NCBI GenBank assembly: GCA_965644295.1
Contig: CBFFRP010000427.1
Span: forward strand, 1-64,000
Source: Paraphysomonas bandaiensis
Taxonomy: Eukaryota > Chrysophyceae
DNA: 64,000 bases
Direction of reading: 5' to 3'
Below are positions 1 to 13,892 of this stretch, piece by piece; within the stretch, counting starts at the first letter, position 1, and each line of letters opens with the position of its first letter. The position numbers and the translations under genes are program-made. The notes beneath the pieces are model-generated. The model was not told the origin of the DNA, searched no databases, and worked only from the letters and a program-made list of their open reading frames with translations.

Positions 1-728
1 ACTCCAGTACAGAATTAGTTCACTTGTGACGTATGTATTGTTGTCTTCTCGTTGAATATGTGTATCGATGTGTGTAACGTCACAAAATGTTTCACAGTTG
101 TCCAGGAGACCTTTAACTGAGAGTAAATAAGTAAACCTATTATTATGGTCTTGTTAACAAGTTACCAGTACAACGATAACTTTAATTCATAAAGAATGTA
201 ATATCTAGATATATGGTGGTGTGTACATGATAATGACTGCGTGCTTAAATCCTATTGTTGCTTCAATAAAACACTCCTTTAACTTTCGATTGAATAAGCA
301 ACTTGGCATTTATAAACATGGGGAGAAGTACGATTTAATCATAACCTTGAGATAAAGAGTCGGTCTATTAATTTACGCTTTAGTTATGCAATATTGACTG
401 ATTGATATTATAGGAGATATAGTAAGTTTATGATGTTGTAGCCCTGTGAGTTAGGAACCACGTCATTCAACAACATCAACATTCTGTTCTACAAATCATA
501 TCTTTAACAGCTACTATATTTTCAGTTTCTCGGTATACTTGTAATAGCTACTCCTATACTGTAGTCACGTATATTCGTATTTCATTGCTACATAGAATAC
601 AGGATAACTACTAGCGATTGACTTTACCAAACTTCAAAGTACGCACGTATATGGAGTTTATTGTAGTTCAATACGGTCTTATCACCCCGTTTCAAAATAT
701 AGAGCGAGGATGATATATCATCCTCGTC
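1..728. other. Non-coding AT-rich stretch
   Basis: No convincing coding region or RNA gene is visible on either strand. Its right end holds a 22-bp perfect palindrome at 705-726 that abuts an R1 repeat copy. Confidence 0.5.
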
Positions 729-889
729 GTGAATGTCTTATTTTTAGCAACAGGGAGTACGAGTCAGAACTAATGTAGCAACACAATTTAAAATTTAACT
801 AACTAGTGCTTAATTCTGATATCCTACAATTTAACGATACGAAAGCTGCTTGTGCGTTACCGCAAACACCAAGGTGCAACCACTTCCGC
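729..889 (-). repeat. R1 retroposon family, truncated copy A
   Basis: This segment aligns by eye with the R1 copies at 14.6, 19.7, 37.1 and 42.7 kb. Shared blocks are the 'gtgaatgtctta' end, the 'ctgcttgtgcgt' block and the 'aaggtgcaaccactt' block. Taking the 42.7-kb copy as sense, this copy lies on the minus strand and keeps only the 3' part, which fits 5' truncation during reverse transcription. Confidence 0.7.
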
Positions 890-2460
890 AGTGATATATC
901 GTGCTTATAGCATATAGTTTAATATATCTATATCCGAAATCCCCATATTTTTCCCTAAAATATATTTGAAAACTAAATTGCATTCAACAGAGCAGTCATG
1001 TTAGCATTGGAAAAATATACACATCCAACTTCAATATTTAGTTTAGAGAAGTAACTATATTATAATATTAATTTTAAGTGACTTTATTATTATATTCCAT
1101 AGTTTGAGGGAAGGTGATATGATGATTAATATTTTAAAAAGTCGTCTGATGAGTAAGACAAAGGGATACAACTTCTCAATCAGCACATCACTTGTCAATA
1201 GTATTTTAGACAATAAGTTCTGTGATTTTAGTTAGAAAAAATGCGTCTGCTGTCTCAACGTTTAAAGTCTGATGCGTAAATTTTGATTTATAGAATAAGA
1301 TAATTATAAAGCAGATAAAAGAATATTCAATAAAACGAAAAGAATTTAAATTATGGGAAGCTGAAGCTCTTTTTTAAATGGCTGTTTGGCAGAGATATTA
1401 TTGCATTACAACATAATATTCTTATCTGACCTTTTCATTATAATTGTAGTAATGGGGCCACAGGAGATTAGATACAACAGAACAGAGGGAAATATAGAGG
1501 TGCAATCACACCTTCGAGCATTCAGCTGGCGAGTTCAACTTCTTACAAATCTGACGCTGAAGGCAATTAGGAGCAGTACAACTCGTTCCTATATCAGGTT
1601 TTGGTCACGTCGAGTTTTTGTCAGGATTACTGCTCGAGAAGTTTTTTGTTGAGCGTGCCTCGTAGCCTTTGAGTCTCACAGCAACAAATTCATAGGTTTT
1701 CATGTCCCTTTTATGCGGAACAACAAAATGTAAACGTGGATCTAAGACATAACTCTACAAAGGATTATTTTATTTATAAATCCATTCAGAGAAAGGTTAA
1801 AGTGTCCGAGTCAGTTGCACTGTCCCTAAGGGGTTATGCATCTCATTTCTTAAATCTTAAAGTGTGATTATGATGATGCATATGTCAACAAGAAGTCTTG
1901 TGCGACTAGGAGTTTGTATATTCATGGAACCGTCAGTTGCACGAACATATCATTTTGCGGAATATGGGTAGAGTTGTTGTGACAGTTATTAAGGTTTTAG
2001 AATTTATTATTTTGACCAAATGTAGCACAGTTATGTATATACATTGATTTCTCCGGGGTAACTAACGTGAGCCGCATATAGAGATATATAGTCAGCAGGC
2101 AATTTGTCTTTTGACTTCTAACAGTATCATCAGTCTGGCAGGTAGCATAGTTTCATGATTTCCTGAATGAAAAATAATGGGGTTATCTAATTAATCGCCA
2201 AATTTTGTTGTTATCGTAGTCATAACGGTCATCACTATCATTGAGAAAATTGAACAATAAACTGAAGAATTACTTTATTTTTATAAATGACAGAATATCT
2301 CAATAATCAATAATTCAGAAATTATCTAATTAGGTCGTGTTTCAATGAATGAAAATACTTTTTACTTATGAAATCGTAATTCCACGACAGCAACTTTAGA
2401 AGGCAAGAACCACCATGTGATATCAAACTTTAGAAGCATGTAGGTAAAACTCAAAAAGAG
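890..2460. other. Non-coding AT-rich stretch
   Basis: The only ORF of note, 88 codons at 1386-1652, has no recognisable motif and looks like chance. A short R1 fragment lies at 2051-2102. Nothing else can be supported. Confidence 0.5.
2051..2102 (+). repeat. R1 retroposon fragment G
   Basis: About 50 bp beginning 'ctccggggtaactaacgtg' and ending 'gtcagcagg' matches the 5' part of the R1 copies at 42.7 kb (+) and 54.6 kb (-). It is an isolated fragment. Confidence 0.55.
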
Positions 2461-5400
2461 TTATAGAGGCATGCTCAAAAAAGCTATATTTTCTGCGCGT
2501 TTCTTCCGGTTGAAGTGATGAAAACGAAGCAACAGTATGTCCAGGGGTGGCATCGCTTTGTAGGAGGTCCACTTGAATGCTAATAGGCCCTCGACACCAA
2601 CTGGTCCACGTGGACTGGTTCTGTTTGTTGACACTCCGACCTCAGCTCCCAAGCCAAAGCTATTCAGAAGTATTGTAAGCTCTAATAAGGGTGATTGAAC
2701 ATGACACATACCGCCATTAGCCGTCAGAGAAACGAGGTTGAGAGCATTGTGAAAAACACATGCACTGTCAACTTCTCCTATGGAAGCCGGATCTGCTAGA
2801 TCCTTATTCTCCGTTACGATGCACTCCGTATGGGCACTACGCATGGTTGTTGAAGAAGTCCATTCATATCATGCACACAAAAGACCTTCCGTATTTGTGA
2901 ATGTGACGAATAGCATCATCAGCAGAGTCAACAGCCTCCCAACGATATAACCAGAGTCGCCGTACTCACTGCTAAAATCCTCCACCCTGCTAGTGGTGAG
3001 ACCAGAGACTCATCGCCACCTCTCCTCTGCATATATATTACAACAATAGTCTATGTAATTAACCGACTGCAATCACCCTAACACTTCCACTCCAGCATCT
3101 TTTAGGCCCTTAATAACAGCGGCAGCTACCCCATTATCCAGAGTTTTTCGGTGTAAAAGAACCGTCTCAGCAGCATTACAGGCTGTGCCTCATTTACCAA
3201 CATGGAAACATCGTCAAAGCATAAGTATTTACCTGAAGGATAATCCACCTTGGAGTCCACAGTAACAGAAACTGCTGTGTCCATATTGGCAGCCTCGTCA
3301 ATGTAAACGTGACAAATACCCTCTGCATGCCCCATCACTGGAATGCGGGTGTTGTCCTAACAGCAAATACTATTAACAAGAAGAGGTAATATTGCATAAA
3401 GCAACCTTGATATATCGGACCAAGCTCGCTGACCCTCGCGGGATAACGAGGTCGATCACATCATCCTGCTTCAACAAAGGAGGAATGTCTGATCGAGATG
3501 TGACAAGACCGACCAAGCTGCCCGGCACCTCGCCACCAGAGGCTTCGGTAATTGCACGGGTCACGATAGAGTGGAGAATTTCATTGCTCTTCTCTGCTTC
3601 TCTCCCGCCTGTATACAACGCGATTGGTACAAACTAGAGTAAACGGCCATGCAGACTCACCTTTAAGAACTAAACCGTTCCCGGACCTAATAGCACATGC
3701 AGCGATTTGAGGAAGGCAGTCCGGTCTGGACTCGAATATGATTAACAAAACACCTATGTGGAAAGTAAACACTAGTGTAGAGTAATAGTACTTTGGCGTT
3801 ACCGACAGGGCAGGAGATTTTGTTGAGAATCAAACCGTCTGATACACAAGTGCGAGACAGAACCTTTTTAAGAAAAATTATAATAATCCGAGCAACTCAT
3901 TGTAGTCAACACAGTACCTTTCCAAGAGGCTCGCCTTGCTGCGATATGGATCGAATACCATCCACCAAGGCATCTAATTTCTGCTGAGTGAGCTTTAGTC
4001 TCTTCAACATTTGCTTATTTAGCCCCCTACACACACCATTACATACGATAAAGCCAGTAGCATGTGGCGCTTACTCTGACTCAGCGGTGTCAAGGTCCTC
4101 CTTATTAGCTGCTAGAATTTCTTCGCGATTTTCATCGATTTTCTTGGCGACTACAAGCAGCCAGATATAATTATATCACAACCAAAACACAGAGCCTATC
4201 ACTCACTTTCTAGCAGAATACGATCACGAGTGGCAGAGTCAGCCTTCTGTAGGGCCCGGCTACCTTCCCTGGCACCTGCCGCAATAACTCTTGCTTGGTC
4301 ACCCACGTCCTTTAGACGGGCCTCCTCCGGGGTCAAATCAGCATCACCATTCATTACCATAACATCCTCAGTGACTTCCTCTTCTTGAGTGCTGTTTAAA
4401 CCACTGCTCAGCAAAGATAAAGTATTCTCAACAACTTACCCCAAAAAAAGTGTGCCCCACTTGTCACCTCTTAATATTCTAGGAAGAGTCTCCGGGTGTC
4501 CCCCTGCAGCGATAACCACTGCGGGCACGCCACGATCGATAGCTCTACGACATAGTGAATTTTACTAATCAACAGCGTACCACAAACAGTACTCACTTAA
4601 GAGCAGCGTCTACTTTCGCGCCCATGCCCCCTCGGCCCTGTGCGCTCTTATCTCCTACTTCGAAACCAGTTTTGTGGGTATAAGTGCTAATAATGCGTGC
4701 CTTAGGGTGGGAAGGAGGTCGGTCAAACACACCCTCCACGTCGGTCAACAGGACAAGCAGCTGCATCATGATTCACAATGAGCACATAAACAATAGCTAA
4801 CTAATGTCTTACATGGGCATTCATCCCACCAGCAACCAAAGACGCCAACGAATCATTGTCGGAGAAAGTATTACCAAACAGCTCATGCCTAGTACACAAG
4901 AGGGTGGGCAAGTTGCAAGGCTGATCTTTGGCATTAACGCACCCTTGATTGGCTGAGACCGCATCGTTCTCATTCAGCAGCGGCACGATTCCTAGTCGAA
5001 GAAGCTGTTCTACGACATTCTGTAGACATAATTTAAAAATAACACTTCAAATTAGCAGTATACGGGACATGAATTGGACCTGGATGTTCTGACAGCGTTC
5101 GGGAGAAGCGAAGTCAAAGCAAGTTAGAACCAGCTGAGAAGTGCGAATATCGTGCTGATCGAACATAGTCGAATACAGGGACATGAGTCCGAGCTGACCA
5201 GCAGCTGCACAAGCTGCATTGTAGGACTTAGGACCAAGCATATCGACTTCCCCTTCGCTGTTAAGAGTCACTTGACTAGATTTGAAAACAAGTGAGATCT
5301 CTATTAGATCTTCAGTATCATGTAAACTCACCCAGTGTAAGCCCCATACTCATCCTGATGTCTAAGCTTCTGCTTGCCCACACCAACGGCTCCAGAAGTA

Positions 5401-5684
5401 ACAATGATGACTTGTTTTCCAGCACGAACCAAATCTGCGGCCTGTTATGATGGGGTTGGGTTACACATAAATATGCAGAGGGGAGCTGGAGAAAACTACA
5501 TGTTCAACAATATTAGCAATTCTGGGGAGGGATGGGTATCCCAGAGGAGTGGAAACAATGCTCGTTCCAGCCTTTATTACTGTATCGAACTGGCAGTTAT
5601 AGACATATGAAGACATATATATTAATTACCGATTCTATTCGCACGAGAGATATCCTTCCTGGATGTGATCTTAACTTCTTCCAT
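2461..5684 (-). CDS. P5CS: Delta-1-pyrroline-5-carboxylate synthase (P5CS), 3' end disrupted
   Basis: This is the bifunctional glutamate 5-kinase / gamma-glutamyl-phosphate reductase that makes P5C, the precursor of proline and ornithine. The ATG at 5684 opens a 55-nt exon ([10 protein letters not shown]...), followed by about a dozen exons separated by 44-60-nt GT..AG introns. The kinase half shows [31 protein letters not shown] and LTDVEGVF. The reductase half shows [45 protein letters not shown] and [11 protein letters not shown]. Hand splicing gives continuous frames from 5684 to about 3070. Below that, the blocks [36 protein letters not shown], the expected HNASTRFSDG region and the tail after KW lie in different frames. 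At least four small indels are needed to join them. The stop given here is that of the last open frame. This is either a decaying 3' end or local sequence error; the family assignment is secure. Confidence 0.9.
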
Positions 5685-6280
5685 TTCTTTATGTAAGTAA
5701 ACAATACTATCTTTAAGTAGAGTGGTTATTCGAGACTAACTCTTAGGTGAGTATAATAATTAATGAACGAGGTGTTTGATAAACTCTTCAGGGAAATAGA
5801 ATTCCAAACTTATTCGCATATCTAACCCCGAGAATAATGTATAGAAAATACACCTATCATTTTTTAATGCCACGTTGTCAGCTCCCACAACCACTCACCA
5901 CTTTAATATTCGGAACGAATCAACTTTGAGACGAATTATTTTGACCAATCAGCAGGTAGTATATAAAAAGCTGCTGGAATTATTCGATGAATCTATAAGG
6001 ACATGGACACAACGTCACACCCACAAACATATGTTTGCTTCAAGTAGCTGAATCCCATGCATAAAATACAATTACGTAGAATGTAGCAGCAGCAGCAGGG
6101 ACAGCAGCAGCCATGTAGGCACAAATAGCTACAGTATACCGGGACAGACACAAACAGCAGCAGAGGAGCAGCAAGGAATGATCATGAAAAGATACCGATA
6201 TTTGTTAGTAATCATTAGATTGAGCAACCGTAATATGATATCATTATCATCTCTATCATTCATGTGAGCCAATAGCGCTG
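5685..6280. promoter_or_regulatory. Divergent intergenic region between P5CS and the GH1 gene
   Basis: P5CS and the beta-glucosidase are transcribed away from each other, so both promoters should lie here. A TATA-like 'gtatataaaaagc' occurs at about 5958, and CAG-rich simple sequence runs from about 6089 to 6172. Promoter function is inferred from position only. Confidence 0.35.
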
Positions 6281-8155
<1,875 letters not shown>

Positions 8156-8898
8156 GTGTGCTACTGTGTTAATGAAAAGAGTAAAGAATTATGTGGATCG
8201 CTCTGAAAAAGTAGGTGACTGCTTTATATTCAACGTCGGTGATATAGTGAGAAATATTCGTGCAGTTATCCACAGTGACACTAAATCCGATAAATCAGAA
8301 CTCAAGTACTTGCTAGTGCTATTCCCTTAATAAAAAGTTTCCGAATTTCCTCACCTGAAAATTTCTCGTCCGTGGAGCACGTAGATTAGTGACAGAAGAA
8401 TAAAAGCACACAACGTATTGCGGTATAACACAATGTCATGTACATCCTATTGTATCAGAAAGTGGAAATTCCATCAGGAAAATGGAAAGTATCAATATTA
8501 TACTCTTTACCAATTTTGAATTTTATTAATCTTGTGTGTCGCGTCAATTAATGATGTCACACATGCTCCACATTATTTCAGCTCACGACACTCTTTTATT
8601 CCAGAATCTGAATACTCAGTTATTACTAAACTAATACAGTCGAATAGTTTGTCAACTTGAACAGACATTTAAAAATACTATCTGCCATCAAAGTAAATCT
8701 ATGATTGGGTGGTCAGTACTTGGTAGTCATCACTTCATACTACCTTTCTATAAATAAAGTGCTCTAATCACGCCAAATTAAACTACATCTAAGTACTAAA
8801 TATGAAGACGTCTATTCAGTTCAGTCGATAGGTAATGTTGTAAGGCTCTTTGGTATGAAAAAACGGGGAAATGCTTTTTATAGGTATATTTCTTTACT
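8156..8898. other. Intergenic, no gene seen
   Basis: This AT-rich stretch lies between the GH1 stop and the copia target site. It has no supported ORF. 'aataaa'-like signals near 8328 and 8752 may serve the GH1 gene's 3' end. Confidence 0.4.
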
Positions 8899-8903
8899 AT
8901 CTT

Positions 8904-9196
8904 TATTAGAATATGGACTGTATCCTAGTATATTCAATGTGGTACTTGAAGACAATGTACGAGAATACAGTGAAGTATGGTGATGTGTAGATGCTGTTAT
9001 GATATTGAGAAAACTGAAATAGTTTGCTCTTTCAAGATATGTTTAGTAGCGAAAGGTCTACAGAAGTAGTGATTTATGCATGGCACAAAACGAGCTTGTG
9101 TTGTTTAACACAATTCGTGTAAACGATATTAATAAATCTATCTAGTCTAACAACTTAATCTCTCTTTGATCGAAGTAAAATGAGCATTTCCCAACA
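8904..9196 (+). repeat. copia-1 5' LTR
   Basis: This 293-bp direct repeat is identical by eye to 14066-14358. It starts 'tattagaatatgg' and ends 'tttcccaaca'. The gag-pol ATG (9180) lies inside its last 17 nt, as in yeast Ty1. Confidence 0.95.
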
Positions 9197-12100
9197 TGGT
9201 AGCGAGCGAGGAGGAGAGAAGGAGGATAGAGGAGTAGTTCCTCAGTTCAACGAGACTAACGTTGAACAATGGATTGAGGACTTCGAGACATTCCTTATGA
9301 GGAAGGAACAAAGCGAGGTAGCGGTGGAACTGCCACCTAAGGAGAGCGACTTCGGGGAGCAGCCACTTACGTTGATGGAGGAGAAGGCGTACAGACAGGC
9401 TGTGAAGAGGTATTGGAAGGCGAACGCCATAGCTTATTCTTACTGCAGGGATGCGGTGCAGCATTCCCCGAAAGCGCTGCGTAAATTCCATCTTACCCAC
9501 AAAGCGTTCAAGGCAGAAGGGAGTGGTGTAAACAGGTTCAAAACACATGTAATGATTGATGAGTTGAAGAAGTGTTTTGCTGGAGGGAAGCAAAATAGGA
9601 TCAGTGACCTCTTAACTCAATATGGTTCTTTCCGTATGCGTCCGGAGGAGACGGCGAAGGACTACGTACTACGGTTCGAACTACTGCTGAAGGAACTACA
9701 GGAGCAGCAGCAGGATATCTCGGAGGTATCAAAAACAAGTCGACTACGAGAAGGCTTGCTCAATGAAGAGTATGCTCAACTGAGAGTTGGATTATACTTG
9801 ATGGATGATGATGTTAATTATGTAACTGTATCACGTAAGATAGAAGGCTATGATGATACTATGGCTGGGAAGGAAGCGTTGGAGAAGAAGCGTAAAAGAG
9901 TGGAGGAGCTGAACCTGATAGACAGTAAGAAACGATATCGCAGAGAGAGGGATCATCGTAAGAAGAACAACGGTAAGAAGAAGCCGATGAAGAAGGATAC
10001 AGAGATTACAGGGCAGCGACCTGGAAGTGCCGAATATACTGGGTGCAGAAATTGTAAGTCAAAGGAACATCTTGCCATCGATTGTCCAGCATCGAAAAAG
10101 AAGTACTCGCAAAGCAAGAGCAAGGCTGTGAGGTTTCAAGATGGAAGGAAACCAGACAAAAGACTACTTACAGTTGAAAACATCAGGCGTGGAGAGCCAG
10201 CGGATTTGTCTGACGATGACGAAGCAAATATGATCGAGCAACAGGAAGAGTATCACTTGTCATGTAATGTGTATGAGACGAATATATGCAGTAGTGTGCA
10301 TGAGGATATTCACTATACATACATTGATACCTGTTGTTCGTCATCAATGTTTTTGATAAATGATGTGAATATACTTGATAGTCATATGCACACATCAAAG
10401 GTTATTAATGGTTCGAAAAAAGGGTCAGAGATATGCGTCACGAGTGTAGGTTCCCGTGGAGCATGGAAGAACATTGAGGTATCAAGTCAGATAAATCGGT
10501 GTCTTTGTTCTGGACGGAAGTTGAACGATATGGGATATCGATTTACTGTATGGTATGGTATACAGATATATGACAGAAATACGGATGAGCTGGTGTTGGA
10601 GGGACCTATGAAGAATGGAATGACTGCTGTGCCAACACAGCAGTTATTGGAGCTTCCAGACGTATCGACATCCAGTGATTCAGAAGTAAATCTCAGTGAC
10701 CGTACGGGTGAGGATGAACTGGAGCTGTTACATAGGAGAGCGGGTCATTTTAACAAGCATGCGTTGGTAGAAGCCCACAAAAGAATGCTAATTATTGGGA
10801 CTGGACTGAAACGAAAACATCTCTCGAAACGTGTTTCCAAAGAACAGTGTCTATGTGATGTATGCGCCAGGGCGAAGATCACCAGAGTAAGTTTTCGGAC
10901 AAAGGATGAGGACTCCGTTCGTCCAAATTTCTCGGCCGATGTAGCAGTATACTTAAATTGTCCAGCTCGAGGAGGGGAAATATATGTGCTCAAACTAACA
11001 CACCATGCCAGTCGGATGTTCTGGTCGGAAGGGCTTGTTCATAGGACTGGGTCATCGGTACTGCAGGTTTTCAAGAAGATTTTTGAAGGAGATGTGAAAA
11101 GGTACAAATTAGAAATGCATCATTACCATGCAGATGGAGCAGGGGAGCTAATATGTGATGAGCTGCGACAATATCTTAGGTCACAGGGTTGCTATCAACA
11201 TACGTGGAGCTCTACGGACTCTCCTGAGATGAACGCGATTGAGGAGCGGAAATTCAGGACCTGTGGTGAGATGACATTAGCGATGCTGATTCAGTCAGGA
11301 TTGCCTTCACAGTTTTGGCTAGATGCCTACATGGCAGCCAGGTACATATTAATTCGATTGCCTACAAAGACAGCGAAGGGGTATATGTCCCCTCTTGAAT
11401 TTTTGACTGGTGAGGCTCCCAACCTGAAATATCTCAGAGTATGGGGGTGTCGTGCGTATGTCCTCACTACAAAGGCGGATCGACGGAAAGACTGGGACGA
11501 CAAGGCCCTTATCGGATATCTGATAGGATATTCAGATGAAAAGGTAGGATATGATGTATATCTACCTGCGACTGATAGGGTCGTCACGTCGGTACATGTA
11601 TTAACTGATGAGTCCATACCGTCACGCTCGGAGAGCTATTTCGCTGAGATAGATGCTCTTCGAGTGAAGGAGGCCGAGAGACCGAAGATTGTGTCTGACT
11701 ATGCGGGCTTAGAAGGTACATATCATATTGATGATGAGGATGGTCTTCTCTACAAGACCACGAGAGTAGTAGAACGAAAGGGGGTAATAGTAGCCTATCG
11801 ATCTCTGGTAACTGCAGGTCGGAAGCATATCGAGCACCGGGTGCCGATTCACGTCGAGGACGTAGTGCGAATGACTGCAGAAACTCCCGGGAATACCGGA
11901 TATATAGGAAAGGGGGACGCCCTGAGTACTATGCCAGCCAGGGTGCTGGACCAGGGAAGACCTGGAGGGTTACAGGAGAGTCCTGACCCAACCTGTCAGG
12001 AGACAGCTGTGAGGTTGCAGACCTCTGAAGACTATGAGTCTGGGGTTGTGAGCGGGGCTCCTCCCACAACGCACGATGTGCGTGCTCAGGATGAGCAAGG

Positions 12101-13892
12101 TACGGGTTCTTATATACCTCGTCGACCGATTGAACTAGATGGTGATGGTCGGGTCCGACGCAAACGGCTGCAGCGGAGACTGGCAAACGCGTCAGTTTTA
12201 GGAGAGATTAATATGGTTGAAGTACCGGATGCGCATAATATTGATCTTAACCATGCAGAGACAGAAGATATCAAGATACCAAATTCATATGCCGAGGCAG
12301 AGAGATCTCCACAGTATCAACAATGGAGAAAAGCTCGAATGGTGGAGAAGACATCATTGCTGAAAAGACGTGTCTTGAAGATCGTGAAAATTCCAAGCGG
12401 AGTGAAATTAGTTAGAGCGAAATATGTGCATACGGTGAAGCGAGACATACTAGGGAATATAGTAAAGTACAAGGCTCGGCTAGTGGCATTAGGAAATCTC
12501 CAAGAGAAGAAGGAGGAGGAGCCGTCCACTTTCGCTCCAGTGGTTAAGGGTATAACCATTAGACTAGTGTTAGCGATTGCGTTTATGTTACAGATGCATG
12601 TGCATCAAATAGATGTATCATCCGCATTTTGCTATGCAGATCTGGAGGATGACGTTTATATGGCACCTCCACCAGATGAGGAATTACTAGCTGGATGGTG
12701 TTTTCAACTAATCAAGGCATTGTATGGACTGCGATCTTCACCGCGACAGTGGAATAAACATATTGACAAGTTTATTAAATCATTGCATTTTACTCCGTGT
12801 ATTTTGGATACGTGTTTGTATATGCGATGGAGTAACGGAAAACTGCATTTATTATTGATATATGTTGATGATATCATAATTGCATCCGCTGATCTGACTT
12901 ACTTGGAAAGCGTAAAGCGTAGGTTCTGTGAAACATTCGAGATGCATGATCTGGGAGTGTGTAAGCGATTTCTGAACATCAGGATAACCAGAGGAGAAAA
13001 TTGGTATATGTTAGATCAATCTGAGTATGCTAAGAATATTATCAAGAAATTCAGCTCAGTTATGGGAAAGAGTAGTAAGAATAAGGAGGCCCCACTACCT
13101 ACTAATGTTCAGGATCTGTTGGCAGAGGAACGTGAACTTACGGAGGAGCAGAAGCAGTGGGTTGACTCATTTCCGTATCGGCAAATTATTGGAGCAGTGT
13201 TGTATCTAGCAATGCATACTAGACCTGATCTGGCTTATGCAGTGGGGTTATTGTCTCGATTTAGTAGTTGTCCGACATATGCATCGTGCAAACTGGCGAT
13301 TCACTTATTGAAATATTTGCGTGGAACAATTGATGAGGGCATCAGATTCAGTGGGAGTGAGTTCGACTTACATGTGTTCAGTGATTCAGATTGGGCTGGT
13401 GATAGACTGACTCGGCGATCGACAACAGGATACATTGTGTTCTTATGTGCAGGCGCATTGGCCTGGCAGTCTAAACTACAGACCACAGTTGCAACTTCGA
13501 GCATGGAATCTGAATATATGGCGGAGTATGCGGCTATGCAAGAACTGGTGTGGCTTCGGGGGGTGTTCAAGGAGCTCGGGCTCTTAGTTGCGAAGCCGAC
13601 TCCATTCTTTATGGATAGCAAGAGTGCGAAAGATCTCTCCGAGAATCCTGTGTATCATAAGAGGTCGAAGCATATAGACATCAAGTATCACTGGGTGAGA
13701 GAGCATGTAAATGGAAAATTTCCTACGGCAAAGTTGATTCATGTGTCGACGGATGATATGGCGGCTGATATTTTCACGAAGGCATTGTCAACGAAACTTT
13801 TCAGTCGTCATGAGAAAACTATTACCGGGGTTAAGAGAAGTGTGTCAACCAGAGTTGAGGAGCAGCAGAAGAAGCGACCCCGAAGAGGTTAA
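9180..13892 (+). CDS. gag-pol: Ty1/copia Gag-Pol polyprotein
   Basis: The polyprotein of 1570 aa has copia domain order. A Gag region is followed by a CCHC knuckle (C-x2-C-x4-H-x4-C, from about residue 289). Next comes an aspartic protease region around residue 383 with D-T-C-C-S-S where D-S/T-G is expected. Integrase has an HHCC zinc finger (LLHRRAGHFNKH ... CLCDVCARAK, about 516-565) and a DDE core (SADVAVY, YHADGAGEL, NAIEERKFRT, about 585-690). Reverse transcriptase carries IDVSSAF and YVDD (about 1227). RNase H carries SDSDWAGD (about 1400), SSMESEYMA and ADIFTKAL. There is no frameshift or stop between gag and pol, so Gag:Pol ratio must be set in another way. The start at 9180 lies inside the LTR and reads through the primer-binding site. 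Confidence 0.95.
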   Translation: MSISQHGSERGGEKEDRGVVPQFNETNVEQWIEDFETFLMRKEQSEVAVELPPKESDFGEQPLTLMEEKAYRQAVKRYWKANAIAYSYCRDAVQHSPKALRKFHLTHKAFKAEGSGVNRFKTHVMIDELKKCFAGGKQNRISDLLTQYGSFRMRPEETAKDYVLRFELLLKELQEQQQDISEVSKTSRLREGLLNEEYAQLRVGLYLMDDDVNYVTVSRKIEGYDDTMAGKEALEKKRKRVEELNLIDSKKRYRRERDHRKKNNGKKKPMKKDTEITGQRPGSAEYTGCRNCKSKEHLAIDCPASKKKYSQSKSKAVRFQDGRKPDKRLLTVENIRRGEPADLSDDDEANMIEQQEEYHLSCNVYETNICSSVHEDIHYTYIDTCCSSSMFLINDVNILDSHMHTSKVINGSKKGSEICVTSVGSRGAWKNIEVSSQINRCLCSGRKLNDMGYRFTVWYGIQIYDRNTDELVLEGPMKNGMTAVPTQQLLELPDVSTSSDSEVNLSDRTGEDELELLHRRAGHFNKHALVEAHKRMLIIGTGLKRKHLSKRVSKEQCLCDVCARAKITRVSFRTKDEDSVRPNFSADVAVYLNCPARGGEIYVLKLTHHASRMFWSEGLVHRTGSSVLQVFKKIFEGDVKRYKLEMHHYHADGAGELICDELRQYLRSQGCYQHTWSSTDSPEMNAIEERKFRTCGEMTLAMLIQSGLPSQFWLDAYMAARYILIRLPTKTAKGYMSPLEFLTGEAPNLKYLRVWGCRAYVLTTKADRRKDWDDKALIGYLIGYSDEKVGYDVYLPATDRVVTSVHVLTDESIPSRSESYFAEIDALRVKEAERPKIVSDYAGLEGTYHIDDEDGLLYKTTRVVERKGVIVAYRSLVTAGRKHIEHRVPIHVEDVVRMTAETPGNTGYIGKGDALSTMPARVLDQGRPGGLQESPDPTCQETAVRLQTSEDYESGVVSGAPPTTHDVRAQDEQGTGSYIPRRPIELDGDGRVRRKRLQRRLANASVLGEINMVEVPDAHNIDLNHAETEDIKIPNSYAEAERSPQYQQWRKARMVEKTSLLKRRVLKIVKIPSGVKLVRAKYVHTVKRDILGNIVKYKARLVALGNLQEKKEEEPSTFAPVVKGITIRLVLAIAFMLQMHVHQIDVSSAFCYADLEDDVYMAPPPDEELLAGWCFQLIKALYGLRSSPRQWNKHIDKFIKSLHFTPCILDTCLYMRWSNGKLHLLLIYVDDIIIASADLTYLESVKRRFCETFEMHDLGVCKRFLNIRITRGENWYMLDQSEYAKNIIKKFSSVMGKSSKNKEAPLPTNVQDLLAEERELTEEQKQWVDSFPYRQIIGAVLYLAMHTRPDLAYAVGLLSRFSSCPTYASCKLAIHLLKYLRGTIDEGIRFSGSEFDLHVFSDSDWAGDRLTRRSTTGYIVFLCAGALAWQSKLQTTVATSSMESEYMAEYAAMQELVWLRGVFKELGLLVAKPTPFFMDSKSAKDLSENPVYHKRSKHIDIKYHWVREHVNGKFPTAKLIHVSTDDMAADIFTKALSTKLFSRHEKTITGVKRSVSTRVEEQQKKRPRRG
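9197..9208 (+). promoter_or_regulatory. Primer-binding site for initiator Met-tRNA
   Basis: The sequence 'tggtagcgagcg' directly abuts the 5' LTR. Its first 8-9 nt match the complement of a eukaryotic initiator-Met tRNA 3' end (...CGCTACCA), the primer used by Ty1 and many copia elements. It is translated as part of the gag ORF. Confidence 0.8.
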
